This document shows, one piece after another, positions 1 through 10,620 of a stretch of DNA of 64,000 nucleotides. Every line of letters begins with the position of its first letter. The first letter of the stretch is position 1. The stretch comes from Phlegmacium glaucopus. Its lineage: Eukaryota > Basidiomycota > Agaricomycetes > Agaricales > Cortinariaceae. Position numbers and translations under genes: made by a program. The notes below the pieces were generated by a model. The model saw only the letters and a program-made list of their open reading frames with translations. It made no database searches and had not been told where the DNA came from. The stretch is from positions 1 through 64,000 of the forward strand of contig MU130017.1 in NCBI GenBank assembly GCA_015039465.1. Direction: 5' to 3'.

Positions 1-1
1 T

Positions 2-3000
2 ACTTACTGTAGTGGGTACCAACTTGTATATGGAATCACAGTGCTGGTTTTAGCAAGTAATTCAATGCGTATACTTTTATCTGCACTTACCAACTTAAAG
101 CCTTCAATTTTGGAACATTCCTGTATGTCATTACATTCTTGCAACAGACCTTTAATACTTTCATCCAAGTTGGATGGTCATAATGTTTCAGTGCCTACTG
201 GTGGGGGAAGGCCATATTTGTTTCCTAATATGACTGTCTCATCCTTCATTAAGCAAGGTGGTGGTCAGCTGACCCCTGATCATGTGTTTCGTTATGTAGA
301 TCATGTAGATGATGTAGGTTGCCTGGCTTACCCTTTAGAGCAGGGATTTGTGTATGCTGACTTGTCCCTCACTAATATTGTACCCCATATTTCTAAGAAA
401 ATGGTACAAAAGATTGCTCAAATACATAAAATCCCACTCAGTTCACATTGGCATCTCACTAAAGATGAGCTTGTAAAAATATTTGAGGGTCATAACTGTA
501 TAAATTGTAACCTTTATACATCTGTTCTAGAAGCTCAACTATCTCCTTCCCTAATAAAAAAATTATCTGCTGCAAAGGCATTTGCAAATCTCACTGAGTG
601 TGAGAAGACTGAGCGAAATGATAAAAAGCGCAACTCAAAATGCTATAAACCTAAAGCCCATGCTAAACCCAAAGCCAGTGCCAAACAGGCTTTTGCCCTG
701 CCTCAAGGTGTTGCCCTGCCTTCTGATTTTCCACCTTTGTCATTAACAAAAGAATTGGGTGAAACTATCATTAGAGAATGGTGCAAAGAAACAAAACCAT
801 CATCTCTTGAGGAATCTGGATGTGCTGTGTGTGGTGAATTGGTGCCTGTTTCTCAACTTAGTCGTCTCAAAGCTGTCAAAAAAATGCTTGGTATATTAAC
901 AGTTCCAGGTGTAACTCGAATTGAACACAAATTTGTTTCTCAAGCAATTTCAGAGTTCAAGGGTCCTGTCCTTGACTACCGGTGTGATAAAGTCTGTGAC
1001 AATTGCCGCAAAACCATCAGGAAAGGAAAAGTGCCACGCCTTGCTTTGGCTAATAACCTTTGGCTTGGTGAGGTGCCTAATGTGCTATCTGACCTTAATT
1101 ATGTAGAAAGACTTCTTGTTGCTCGTATCCATCACAATTGTTGTTTTGTCAAGGTAGCTTCTAGTGGCCTAAAAAAAATGGTTGCTCATGTAATTGCCTT
1201 TGAATCACCTCTTCCAAAGGTATATCATATCCTGCCTCCTCCAGTTGAAGAGATGGATGATGTCCTTGCCATTTTATTCACAGGACCTTCAAAACCTACT
1301 GAACAGGACCTGTCACGTATACCACTTTTAGTCAGGAGAAACCATGTGGCAAGAGCACTCAAATGGCTGAAGCTAAACCATGTTGATTACAAGGACTTAG
1401 ATATATCATATGAAAATCTCAGTAGCTATCCAGAGGATACCCCTCCTGTGTCTGTGGAATATCGCTGTGAGGTCTCCAACAAGGTTCCTGAGGGTACAAG
1501 TACATTTGATAATGAAGTCAATGATGGTGTTGCAACAGGAGAGTGTCCATTTATTGTCCATGGCTTGACAGGTGCACAATTAGACACAAAAACAGTTGAT
1601 GCACAAAAGGCACTTGCTCTTCAGCACTGGTCAAATAAGGGAAAGGCCCTTGCAATTGGTCGTAGTCCACATGCTGAATCAATTTATAACAATCCAGGAT
1701 TATACCCACAACTCTTTCCTTGGCTCTTCCCTTATGGTCATGGAGGGATTGGGACTACATCACTGTCTGATAAAGAGCACAAGAGGCATCTCCTTATGTA
1801 CCATGACAAGCGCTTCCAGCGAGACCCTGGCTTTCCTTTTGTAGCCTTCAGTCATGAACAGATAAAGGCCAGTACCACAGGTGGATTTCTGTTGGCTGAA
1901 ACTAAGAAATTTGATGACATAGCACACCGCCTTCTCATGCTTGATCAGCAGGTACTTTCATTGATGGCTGACAAGATGTCAAAAGGGGAACTGGTAAAAC
2001 CATCTACTCAAGAAGAAAAGAATTGTTTCCAAGTGATTCGAGATTTGGACCACATAGGTGGGAAAGTCTCTGGTTCAGTCACTAGCAAGAAGTATATGAG
2101 GAATGAAATTTGGTCATTGATAGCACATGAAGGTGCCCCACTATGGTACATCACACTTTCACCTGCAGATGTTAAGAATCCCATTGCCTTGTACTATGCT
2201 GATCAAGATGTAATATTCAAGCCCAGTATCAGAGCTCCAGAAGAACGGTATAGACTTATTGCCAGTAATCCTGTAGCCTGTGCTCGATTTTTTCATTTTA
2301 TGGTTGAGCAGTTTATAAAACATGTACTAGGTGTAGACTCAGACTATCCTGGTCTGTATGGAGAGACTTCTGCATACTATGGCACTGTTGAACAGCAAGG
2401 TCGCCTTACACTTCACATTCATCTTTTGCTCTGGATCAAAGGTGGACTAACTCCAGATGAAATAAGAGATCGTATAACAGACCCCACTTCTGACTTCCAG
2501 CAGCGGATAGTACAATACCTTGAAAATGCTCACCAAGGGGAATTTTTGATGGGTACACAAGCTGAAGTGTTATCTACTGTATTTCAGGCTATGCAGTCTG
2601 ACATGTATCTTGATCCAACTGAGATGTTGCCAGAACCTCCACCTGCTCCATGTACTATACCTGATTGTGACTGTTGTCAAACATGCCACAAGCTAAAGAT
2701 CTGGCGGGATGAATTTGCCTGTAAGGTTGATGATGTGGTATCAAAGTCCAATATACATACCTGTAGTACCAACATCAATAAGAATGGCACTCAAAATAAA
2801 GCGAAGTCCTATAAAGGATGCCTGGATAACAAGTGGGGTAAATGTAAATCACGCTTTCCTCGGGATACCTTTACTGAGACTCAGATTGACCCTGTTACAG
2901 GGGCACTCAACTTGAAAAAATTAGAACCTTGGATCAACAATTTCTCATCAGTTGTTTCTTATCTGTTCCGCTGCAACACTGATGTTACAAGCCTCAGGTC

Positions 3001-6000
3001 TGGAACTGCAATCAAAGGAACTCTGTTATATGTCTCAGACTATATTACAAAAATGAGCTTGAAGACACATGTAGCTTTTGACTCCATCCGGTCTGTATTC
3101 CAGAAGAATTCAGAGATGCTAGGTGGTTGTGAGAGTCAACATGTAAAGGCCAGGAAGCTGATGACAAAAATGGTAAACACAATGAGTGCCAAGCTGGAAC
3201 TAGGTTCACCAATGATATGTCTGTACCTACTTGGCAATCCTGATCACTATGCTAGTCACATGTTTGTGCCATTTTATTGGCTATCTTTTGTCCAGGAGGT
3301 TAGAAAGGCATGGGATGAAGATCTTACTGGTGAACACCCCCAAAAGGTTGCCATACTAAAGCAAAATGGAAGATTTATTGGAATTTCAAATGTACATGAC
3401 TACATTCACCGGCCTAAAGAACTAGAAGAAGTATCACTCTATGACTGGATATCAACCTACAGACGTGGTAAGCTTCCAACTAAAAGTAAAAAACAAACTG
3501 CACAGATGGATCTTTTGGATGATGAAGTGGCAGAGGAAGCTAATTATGAGGAATATGACATCATACAGGATGAACTCACTGATGATGATGGTGATGAGCT
3601 AAAACCTAATGTTTCCAAACTTAATCAGGATGCTACAACCAAGGGCATGCTGCGTTTCACAGTGCAGCATCCACTGTTTGCTACTCATGGCTTGAAACGT
3701 CTTTCCTCTCCACTTGTACCCAATTTTGTAGGACAGACACTTCCTCGTCGTGACCAAGGTGACCGAGAGTTTTATTGCATGACCATGTTGACATTATTCA
3801 AACCCTGGCGATCTGGGTCTACTCTCAAACCCAAAGATGCCTCTTGGGATGATGCTTTCATTGCTCATATATTTACCAATCGTCAGGATCAGATAATGAA
3901 AAACTTCAATATTCGATATGAGTGTCTTGATCAGAGAGATGACTTCCTGTCTGAATTGAAGAAGGGGGCTGCTGCTGTACCAGGTTGGATGGATGATGAC
4001 CTTGATACTCATGAAATAAATCAGTCAGCTGAATTTGATAAATTGGATGAAATATTAGATAATGATGTGCCTACTGCTGATATTGACATTGATACTCAGC
4101 AAAGTCAAAGATTTCAGCAGCAATTAAAATCAATATCTGTAATCAAACATATCATGACTAGGCTTGGTTGGACTGCTTGTCAACCAGAGACACTCCCAGA
4201 CAATTGTGACTCAACTTCTTGCAAACCTGTTTCAGGCATACACATTGGAAGCAAGTGGAAAGAGGTGGTTACATCAAAAAGGCGAGATATTCTTGAGAGG
4301 CGGTTGCAAAGCTACCAGGATAGTAGACCTGGCAATGATCCTTCATCATGTGGCAAACAATTATTTCAGGGTGTCAAAGTTGTTGACATTGATTACCTGG
4401 AAAAAAGGTGTGTCAATCTGGACTGGAAAAGTGAAATGAACTCTGTAGTTAAGACATTCCATCTGAATGCTGACCAGGAGCGTGCATTTTGCATAGTTGC
4501 CAACCACTCATGCCGACCAACTTCAGAAAAATTGAAGATGCACATTGGTGGAATGGGTGGAACAGGCAAATCTCAAGTGTTAAAGGCACTGATGGATTTT
4601 TTTAAGCAGAAGAAGGAGTCTCATCGTTTTATTATTGTAGCTCCAACTGGTAGTGCTGCTGCATTGCTTGGTGGTTCCACTTACCACTATATGTTTGGCA
4701 TAAATGATTTTGCTTCTGTTAAGTCATCAAACTTGCAACTTGCAGAAGTAAAACAAAGATTACAAGGGGTTGACTATATTTTTATGGATGAAGTTTCAAT
4801 GTTGTCTTGTAAGGACATTTACAGAATTAGTGAAAAACTTGCACGGGTAATGAACAACACTGAAGATCCTTTTGGAGGACTAAACATGATTTTTGCAGGT
4901 GATTTTGCACAACTTCCTCCTGCAATTGGACAAGAGCATGCTTCATTGTACAGCAGGACTGTAGGTTCAAATCCACAGAGCCTTCAGAGTCAAGAATCTG
5001 CCATTGGTAAGGCCCTCTGGCATCAAATCACCACTGTTGTTATTCTGCGTCAAAATATGCGTCAAAAGACCCAGACACCTGATGATGAAAGACTGCGTGA
5101 TGCATTGAGCAATATGCGCTACAAAGCATGTACCCCCGATGATATTGCATTCTTGCGTTCTCGCATATCAAGTGAGATTGAGGGTCGGTCATCTGTAAAT
5201 GAAAAACAATTTCGTAATGTATCAGTGATCACAACACTGAATCTACCAAAAGATGTCATCAATGACCTAGGTTCACAAAGGTTTTCAGCTGAGACTGGCC
5301 AAGAACTGATACATTTCTATTCTGAAGATACAATTAGTTCAATAGACAGCCAGGTAAAAAAATCTACTAAGAAAAATACATTTGCTAATTTGGGAAAAAA
5401 GAAGGTCCATGTCCCTTTGCTCTCACAAGCCCTCCAGCAGACTATCTGGGATTTGCCACCAAGTAGTAATACAAAGAATATTCCTGGAAAACTGTCACTT
5501 TGTCGTGGACTGCCTGTGATCATTCGATTGAACAGTGCAACAGAGTTATGCATGACCAAAGGTCAAGATGCAATTGTGTATGACTGGCAGACAGCCAGGG
5601 GTTCTAGGGGTCAGTGTATGCTTGATACACTGTTTGTTAAACTTGTGAATCCACCCCAAACTGTGCAGTTAGACAACTTACCTGAAAATGTTGTACCATT
5701 GACTAGAACAATCACAAACACCCAGTGTGTTCTTCCAAATGATGCAACTATTAATATTTCCAGGAGTCAGGTTGAGGTACTCCCAAACTTTGCAATGACA
5801 GATTATACCTCCCAAGGGAAGTCAAGGTTGTTCAATGTTGTTCATCTCTCCAGTGCAAGGAGCCATCAATCTTACTATACTGCACTCTCCAGAAGCACAT
5901 CAGCAGCAGGCACGGTGATCTTGCAAGGTTTTGACACACATAAAATTACAGGAGGAGCTTCAGGTGCTCTGAGGCAGGAGTTTAGAGAGCTTGAGATGCT

Positions 6001-7273
6001 AGATGATATAACCACATTGCGCTATAATGCAAAACTGCCATCTTCAGTGGCAGGTAATTGCAGAAATGACCTTATATCAGCCTTTCGTCTACTAAAAGGA
6101 GAAAAATATGTACCTTCAAGGGTTCATCAAGCCATACGTTGGAAGGGCAGTGATCCCTTTTGCTTGTCAGAAGGTACTGACATTCCTTGGAAGATCATGG
6201 AGCCTTCTGACAAACCAAAGCCTGCTCCACGCTTAAATAAGCAAACAGTGCCTCGCTTTGTACCTGCAGATGGCACCCAGTCTATTTCAACTCTTAGAAA
6301 GCGTAAACTGGGAGATTTCAATCCTGAAGTCAGTAGTGAGACTGCATTGAAAAAACTTAAAATAGATTTGAATATTACAATGGAACATTTCACACAGACT
6401 AGTCAAGGTCAACCAGGTTCAAATATAACATCAGAGCACCACATATCAGTGAATAGTCCCAGGGGATCACAATGGAGTAACAATAGCTGTGCATTTGATG
6501 CAGTCATGTCTGTCCTATATAATATATGGCTAGATGACATGATAGTGCGAACTGTTCAATTCAGGGACATCAACAATGAATATTTAGGACAGATTGCTGA
6601 TAGCTTCTCACAGATCAGACCTCAAGGTACTGTGTACACCCTGGAGGAGGTGCGTGACTTTATGCGGCAGCGTTTGCAGAGAGCAGACCCTGCAGTTTTT
6701 GCTTGGGGCAGTTACACTGGAATACAATCTATTCTGGACTACTTTTTAGCTACAAATCATCCTGTCACATCATCATCAGTGAGATGCCCAAATGATCATC
6801 CACAGCATAGGGCTGACTTGCTTGCCTCTAGCTGTCAAATAACTGTTTTACGTCAATGTCCTAACATACAGGCATTTGTTGATGATCAAATCATTGAATG
6901 TGCATCACGCTGCCCTGTTTGCCAGTCCCATGTTGTACGACAACATGTTTTTGAGGATACACCAGCTATTATTGCATTTGATGTGTCACAACACCAGACA
7001 AACCTATTGGAGAGCATAGTCATTACTACAGTCAATGGAGACCACACAACTTACAAACTCAGAGGGGTAATGTATCACCTGGATAATCACTTTACAGCAC
7101 GCTTCATATCGGAGTCTGGTTGTGTGTGGTATCATGATGGAATCTCCACAGGCTGGCAAATGGTGCCTGAAGGCAGCATTGCCAACATACTGGACTTAGG
7201 GATGTGTCAATCACGAATTGCAACCTGTGGTATTTATGTAACTTCCTGTGAGAACTCGGATCTGCCGTGCTGA
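2..7273 (+). CDS. Helitron replicase-helicase with C-terminal cysteine-protease-like domain, 5' end outside window
   Basis: The reading frame is open to the left edge with no upstream stop, so the true start lies outside; the first in-window candidate is only GTG at 41. Counting from there (2410 residues), the protein has cysteine-rich N-terminal modules of the kind seen in fungal Helitrons (CxxC pairs near residues 265 and 320), a Helitron-like N domain (LFPWLFPYGHGG near 570), the Rep two-His motif (LHIHLLLW near 790) and the paired Rep tyrosines (YVSDYITK near 1000). A PIF1-type SF1B helicase follows, with Walker A GGMGGTGKS near 1503, Walker B FMDEVSM near 1583 and the C-terminal DYTSQGKSR and YTALSR motifs. 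The tail from about residue 2135 has NNSCAFDAV and a distal HFTARF, resembling a ubiquitin/SUMO-type cysteine protease with Cys and His in order. The family moves DNA by rolling-circle replication. No stop or frameshift is seen, so the element may be recently active. Confidence 0.93.
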   Translation, partial: TYCSGYQLVYGITVLVLASNSMRILLSALTNLKPSILEHSCMSLHSCNRPLILSSKLDGHNVSVPTGGGRPYLFPNMTVSSFIKQGGGQLTPDHVFRYVDHVDDVGCLAYPLEQGFVYADLSLTNIVPHISKKMVQKIAQIHKIPLSSHWHLTKDELVKIFEGHNCINCNLYTSVLEAQLSPSLIKKLSAAKAFANLTECEKTERNDKKRNSKCYKPKAHAKPKASAKQAFALPQGVALPSDFPPLSLTKELGETIIREWCKETKPSSLEESGCAVCGELVPVSQLSRLKAVKKMLGILTVPGVTRIEHKFVSQAISEFKGPVLDYRCDKVCDNCRKTIRKGKVPRLALANNLWLGEVPNVLSDLNYVERLLVARIHHNCCFVKVASSGLKKMVAHVIAFESPLPKVYHILPPPVEEMDDVLAILFTGPSKPTEQDLSRIPLLVRRNHVARALKWLKLNHVDYKDLDISYENLSSYPEDTPPVSVEYRCEVSNKVPEGTSTFDNEVNDGVATGECPFIVHGLTGAQLDTKTVDAQKALALQHWSNKGKALAIGRSPHAESIYNNPGLYPQLFPWLFPYGHGGIGTTSLSDKEHKRHLLMYHDKRFQRDPGFPFVAFSHEQIKASTTGGFLLAETKKFDDIAHRLLMLDQQVLSLMADKMSKGELVKPSTQEEKNCFQVIRDLDHIGGKVSGSVTSKKYMRNEIWSLIAHEGAPLWYITLSPADVKNPIALYYADQDVIFKPSIRAPEERYRLIASNPVACARFFHFMVEQFIKHVLGVDSDYPGLYGETSAYYGTVEQQGRLTLHIHLLLWIKGGLTPDEIRDRITDPTSDFQQRIVQYLENAHQGEFLMGTQAEVLSTVFQAMQSDMYLDPTEMLPEPPPAPCTIPDCDCCQTCHKLKIWRDEFACKVDDVVSKSNIHTCSTNINKNGTQNKAKSYKGCLDNKWGKCKSRFPRDTFTETQIDPVTGALNLKKLEPWINNFSSVVSYLFRCNTDVTSLRSGTAIKGTLLYVSDYITKMSLKTHVAFDSIRSVFQKNSEMLGGCESQHVKARKLMTKMVNTMSAKLELGSPMICLYLLGNPDHYASHMFVPFYWLSFVQEVRKAWDEDLTGEHPQKVAILKQNGRFIGISNVHDYIHRPKELEEVSLYDWISTYRRGKLPTKSKKQTAQMDLLDDEVAEEANYEEYDIIQDELTDDDGDELKPNVSKLNQDATTKGMLRFTVQHPLFATHGLKRLSSPLVPNFVGQTLPRRDQGDREFYCMTMLTLFKPWRSGSTLKPKDASWDDAFIAHIFTNRQDQIMKNFNIRYECLDQRDDFLSELKKGAAAVPGWMDDDLDTHEINQSAEFDKLDEILDNDVPTADIDIDTQQSQRFQQQLKSISVIKHIMTRLGWTACQPETLPDNCDSTSCKPVSGIHIGSKWKEVVTSKRRDILERRLQSYQDSRPGNDPSSCGKQLFQGVKVVDIDYLEKRCVNLDWKSEMNSVVKTFHLNADQERAFCIVANHSCRPTSEKLKMHIGGMGGTGKSQVLKALMDFFKQKKESHRFIIVAPTGSAAALLGGSTYHYMFGINDFASVKSSNLQLAEVKQRLQGVDYIFMDEVSMLSCKDIYRISEKLARVMNNTEDPFGGLNMIFAGDFAQLPPAIGQEHASLYSRTVGSNPQSLQSQESAIGKALWHQITTVVILRQNMRQKTQTPDDERLRDALSNMRYKACTPDDIAFLRSRISSEIEGRSSVNEKQFRNVSVITTLNLPKDVINDLGSQRFSAETGQELIHFYSEDTISSIDSQVKKSTKKNTFANLGKKKVHVPLLSQALQQTIWDLPPSSNTKNIPGKLSLCRGLPVIIRLNSATELCMTKGQDAIVYDWQTARGSRGQCMLDTLFVKLVNPPQTVQLDNLPENVVPLTRTITNTQCVLPNDATINISRSQVEVLPNFAMTDYTSQGKSRLFNVVHLSSARSHQSYYTALSRSTSAAGTVILQGFDTHKITGGASGALRQEFRELEMLDDITTLRYNAKLPSSVAGNCRNDLISAFRLLKGEKYVPSRVHQAIRWKGSDPFCLSEGTDIPWKIMEPSDKPKPAPRLNKQTVPRFVPADGTQSISTLRKRKLGDFNPEVSSETALKKLKIDLNITMEHFTQTSQGQPGSNITSEHHISVNSPRGSQWSNNSCAFDAVMSVLYNIWLDDMIVRTVQFRDINNEYLGQIADSFSQIRPQGTVYTLEEVRDFMRQRLQRADPAVFAWGSYTGIQSILDYFLATNHPVTSSSVRCPNDHPQHRADLLASSCQITVLRQCPNIQAFVDDQIIECASRCPVCQSHVVRQHVFEDTPAIIAFDVSQHQTNLLESIVITTVNGDHTTYKLRGVMYHLDNHFTARFISESGCVWYHDGISTGWQMVPEGSIANILDLGMCQSRIATCGIYVTSCENSDLPC

Positions 7274-7293
7274 AGGCAACGGCCCACTCAAAC

Positions 7294-7693
7294 CAGTGTA
7301 AGGCCGGTACGCAATTTGTCATGCCCACTAACGCTGCCGACAAGGTTAGCGCCAAGGCCCGTAAAAGATGGGAAGATGCATCCCAAGTTTTCGCCAGCTA
7401 CGCAAGGAACATCGCGTACACAGCGACCGGAAACTCTTTTGTCGCTAGTGTTTGGTTCCGGGTCGAACTTCCTGAGCTTAGGAAAAATGGCGAAGTGAAT
7501 GCTATCATTCAACTCTCAGAAGATTGCGGCCACCTGTGTCATTGGTACTGCTCTGGCAGTGACAACCCTGATTGCAAAGTTCGTCTCTTTTTTTTTTTCA
7601 CAACCGCTTTTTATATCTAGCCTGAAATTCTTCCGACAGGACCTTAAGCCGTGTTTAATGGAAGCTGAGGCTCCCATCCTCAGTCACAAATAG
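7294..7693 (+). pseudogene. Truncated copy of the secreted-protein gene at 27161-27860
   Basis: It matches the parent from the KAGTQFVMP segment to the stop, including the GTTCGT intron and the second exon beginning DLKPCL. The first half, with signal peptide, is missing because the Helitron sequence replaces it. An extra C in the last exon shifts the frame so that it ends HK instead of the parental tail. No promoter or start belongs to it. It is a dead fragment unless transcribed from the Helitron side. Confidence 0.8.
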
Positions 7694-8187
7694 TAGCTCC
7701 TGAGCTTTCCATGCCAATCACGTTCAAGATTATTCCAATTATCGGAGTCGTATCGCTGCACATGGCTTGCCGCCGCGATATTTCATTTATATAAACACAA
7801 CGATTTGAGTCTCAAGGGTACAAAGAGGTGGACCGTGGAATATGCTTAACTTTCTCCTGATTCTCCTGATTCAGAAGACATAGTACTTAGGCCAGGCCAT
7901 AGCTGAACGCTCAGAGTTTCGGTTCCAAAGAAAACTGCGTTTTACCCGCTGAGTATCATAGAAACAAAGGAACGAGCTATAGAACATTACGACGTTGTAA
8001 ACGACAGGCCAACCGATTTGAAGCAAACACATTCCTTCACTACAACACAAAAGGATAAAGTGGATTACAGTTTGAAGAACCAAACATAGATGAAAAAGAT
8101 GTAGCGTACAAAGTCTTTAAACGAAAGGTCGATAGTTCGGAAAGCATGTATGTCCGTGTTGAAATAGTCCATGAGCAAAGGAAGAGT

Positions 8188-8872
8188 ATTTACAGCGAAG
8201 CCTTGATTAGGTCCGCAGCCTTTTCGGCGACTCCATACAACGTAGCAGACAAATGAGCGCTGACTCGCAAAGGAAGCACTGATGCATCAACGACACGGAC
8301 ATTGACCGTATCATATCACCTTAAGTTGCGAATCAACAACACCTGGGAAATAAGAGAGAGTGTAGAGAGTGAACCCGTTAGAGAAATTAGGTTTTGGTTA
8401 GTGCGCATTTGACAAACCTCCAGGGCTACGTTTCATCATGGCGGCAGTTCCAATGGGATGCGCAGTCGAGTTAAATGAAGATTAAATTCAACTCTTCCAG
8501 CCTGCGTCCGAACCACGGTTGGCGCTATCAGGGACGTGGCTGCCAGGGGATGTTTCCCCAGTAGATAGAGAACTTGAGCACAATAATATGTCAGTTCTTA
8601 ACAGCCGAAATTCGACTCGTGCGGACGACCTACCTCAATGGGGCCGTGCTGAGCATCTTCCTCGATAAACGAGCAGTTGCCACTTGGATATCAAGCACCG
8701 AAATAGTTGACCTTGACAGTAGGGTTTTGGAATGGATCGGTACTCTAATAAACAGGAGTAAGTAGCCAGTAAAGGAATTGGAACTTACAGATATCTGGAC
8801 AGTACCTCGATTAAAAGGCAGGAGATTCAAAAGAAATATGCCCAGTGTGCTATATAACCCATATCATCAGAG
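8188..8872 (-). pseudogene. 3' fragment of a GMC oxidoreductase gene
   Basis: This is the counterpart of 28440-29170 and covers the last exons of the GMC gene (parental motifs [10 protein letters not shown] and [14 protein letters not shown]). Relative to the parent it has lost about 17 bp near the C-terminal codons, has substitutions and indels that break the frame, and lacks all upstream exons including the FAD-binding region. It cannot encode an enzyme. The parallel degradation of both genes in the block fits one duplication event. Confidence 0.75.
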
Positions 8873-9179
8873 GCGAAAATCTTAAAGAGAAGGTCTGTTT
8901 CTTCGCTTTTCTTGCGCCTTCGATTTAAGGCTCCTATGGATCATCGATCATTCCTCGTGCTGTAGATTACTCACCGGTAAAGCCCTCGAGTACGAAGTCG
9001 GTGAAAATAAAGAAGATGATGCGATGAAATTGATGATGATGGCAATTCTATTTTGAAAACCCTACGTTTGGCTGACAAATACAGCCAAAAATTGTTTCCC
9101 ACAATCTCACTCTCTTACCCTCACTCTCTTTTTTTGTCCTACAGGCTTATTTTTCGTTTAAAGTAACACAGATATGTTC
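8873..9179. other. Spacer without recognisable gene
   Basis: About 300 bp between the duplicated block and the kelch-like pseudogene. It is AT-rich with pyrimidine runs (CTCTTACCCTCACTCTC) near 9110-9130. No ORF or Helitron terminus (hairpin plus CTRR) was identified. Confidence 0.5.
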
Positions 9180-10620
9180 TGCGGGTCTCCACGCCTACAG
9201 CGTAGCGGCGGCGGCACTAGCCGCCAGCACGAGGGGCCCTGGTTGTGTTACATTTGATATTCGTTGGGGCTTGCTAGCATTTGGGTTCAACCGCAAGGAC
9301 TATTACGCTGGGGCTCAGGATACGTGGTCATCATCAGGTAAGAGGAACTTTTCCCTGATTTATCTCGTTGTATGTTTGCCAGCAAAGTGCTGACAGTGAA
9401 TCCACTTATTAGGATCATTGACGTTACTGCTACTGGTCGGCCGTAGGTGGATGGTTGTTTTTCTCAACTTGTATTGTAACGACACCACAGGCGACCCAAC
9501 TCAGTCAACACGACCTGTTACCTCTCCCAGGTACTGAGTTTTTTAAAACTCTCTGTCGTTTTTAAGAAACGCTTAACTGATTTCTCCGGCAGGTGGACAT
9601 CGCTAGTTCACAAACGCCGACTACATTCTCAATACGGACACTGCCAACCCATCTTTTTACTTTTACGATGTCACTGCCAGCACATGGTCCACCCAACAGG
9701 TCGTAACGCCGCTAACGGGCACTTTCGATCCTTTAAGCTTCGCCACCATTTTGGACCATGATACAAATGTGTTTTGTGAGTTTTTTTGTCTTTTCGTCTC
9801 GTCATTCCGACACGCTGTGCACAATGGGAAGGTTGAACGCCTATTATTTCACATACGCCTGAGCAAATCTCAAATCCCACTCATCTTTACCAGAATACCT
9901 TTCGAAGAACTATAACTCACCGTTGTTTCCAATAGACGCCTACTCGAATGGTGAACTTTTCTCACTCGACATGGCCCTCCTCAAATCCGCCAGTTCTACT
10001 GCTATCCCATGGGTAGATGTACAAAAGCTTGATTTACCCAGTGGATATCAGCCGGTGATGGTGTTGGCGCAGAACCATGTCCAATTCTTGGACGTGCCGG
10101 GGTTACCAGCAGGTAGTGCTAAGATTTTCGTTATTGACTGTGTGTTTTCTCACTTCTTGACTCTTTGTTTCCACTTCTGATGACTGAGCCTTTTTTGTGT
10201 TAGTCTCATTCCTGCAACCCAATCCATAGTCATTCGGAAAAAACTTCCCGAATGCACGTAGTCAAACAACTTCTTTCTTCCTTGATGCAGGTGTTCAACA
10301 AGAGTTTGCTTTTGTACCGGATGATGGATCTGCGGCTTATGTTATTAATGTCGAGGTGAGTTTTTCTACTGTCGTTGCTTTTGAATTTAAAGTTAAATTT
10401 TAGTCGTTGCTATGATTAGACAAACACTACCAAGACACTTACCGGTCCTTCTCAAAAAGGTCCTCTCGCTACATACAGTGCTCAGACAAATGCTTGAGCC
10501 CCAGGACAGGAAGAAGAATACATCATATCCGACGAGGCTAAGATATCAAGACCCGCGGCCTCGAATGTCGAGACCGACACCGAGTCTACATGCGGGCAGA
10601 TTGCTACCTAGAAGGCCTTG
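9180..10620 (+). pseudogene. Kelch / galactose-oxidase-like secreted protein, degenerate
   Basis: Exon-like pieces separated by plausible introns read as a beta-propeller protein common in mushroom genomes: WGLLAFGFNRKDYYAG near 9270, then SFYFYDVTASTWSTQQ near 9650, then the long piece 9893-10120 with LVLAQNHVQFLDVP-type sequence (here VMVLAQNHVQFLDVPG) and then QQEFAFVPDDGSAAYV near 10290. The following piece is stopped by TGA near 10493 and again by TAG near 10610, and no good start exon with a signal peptide is found. I infer a truncated, inactivated gene. It lies in a run of gene fragments after the Helitron and may have been captured with them. Confidence 0.6.

Larger units (their letters stand above)
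7294..8872 (+). repeat. Segmental duplication of 27452-29170
   Basis: This stretch aligns along nearly its whole length with 27452-29170, with scattered substitutions and small indels. It contains the 3' part of the secreted-protein gene, the intergenic spacer and the 3' part of the convergent GMC gene. Introns are retained in both genes, so the copy was made at DNA level, not from mRNA. The left junction falls about 20 bp after the Helitron stop codon; the right junction falls near CATCATCAG, where the two copies diverge abruptly. The copy at 27 kb is intact and is the likely parent. Confidence 0.88.

Noticed and set aside
7264..7283. Definite Helitron 3' terminus
   Set aside because: A 5-bp stem is present, but no CTRR follows and the adjacent host base does not fit an AT target cleanly, so it is mentioned only as a possibility.
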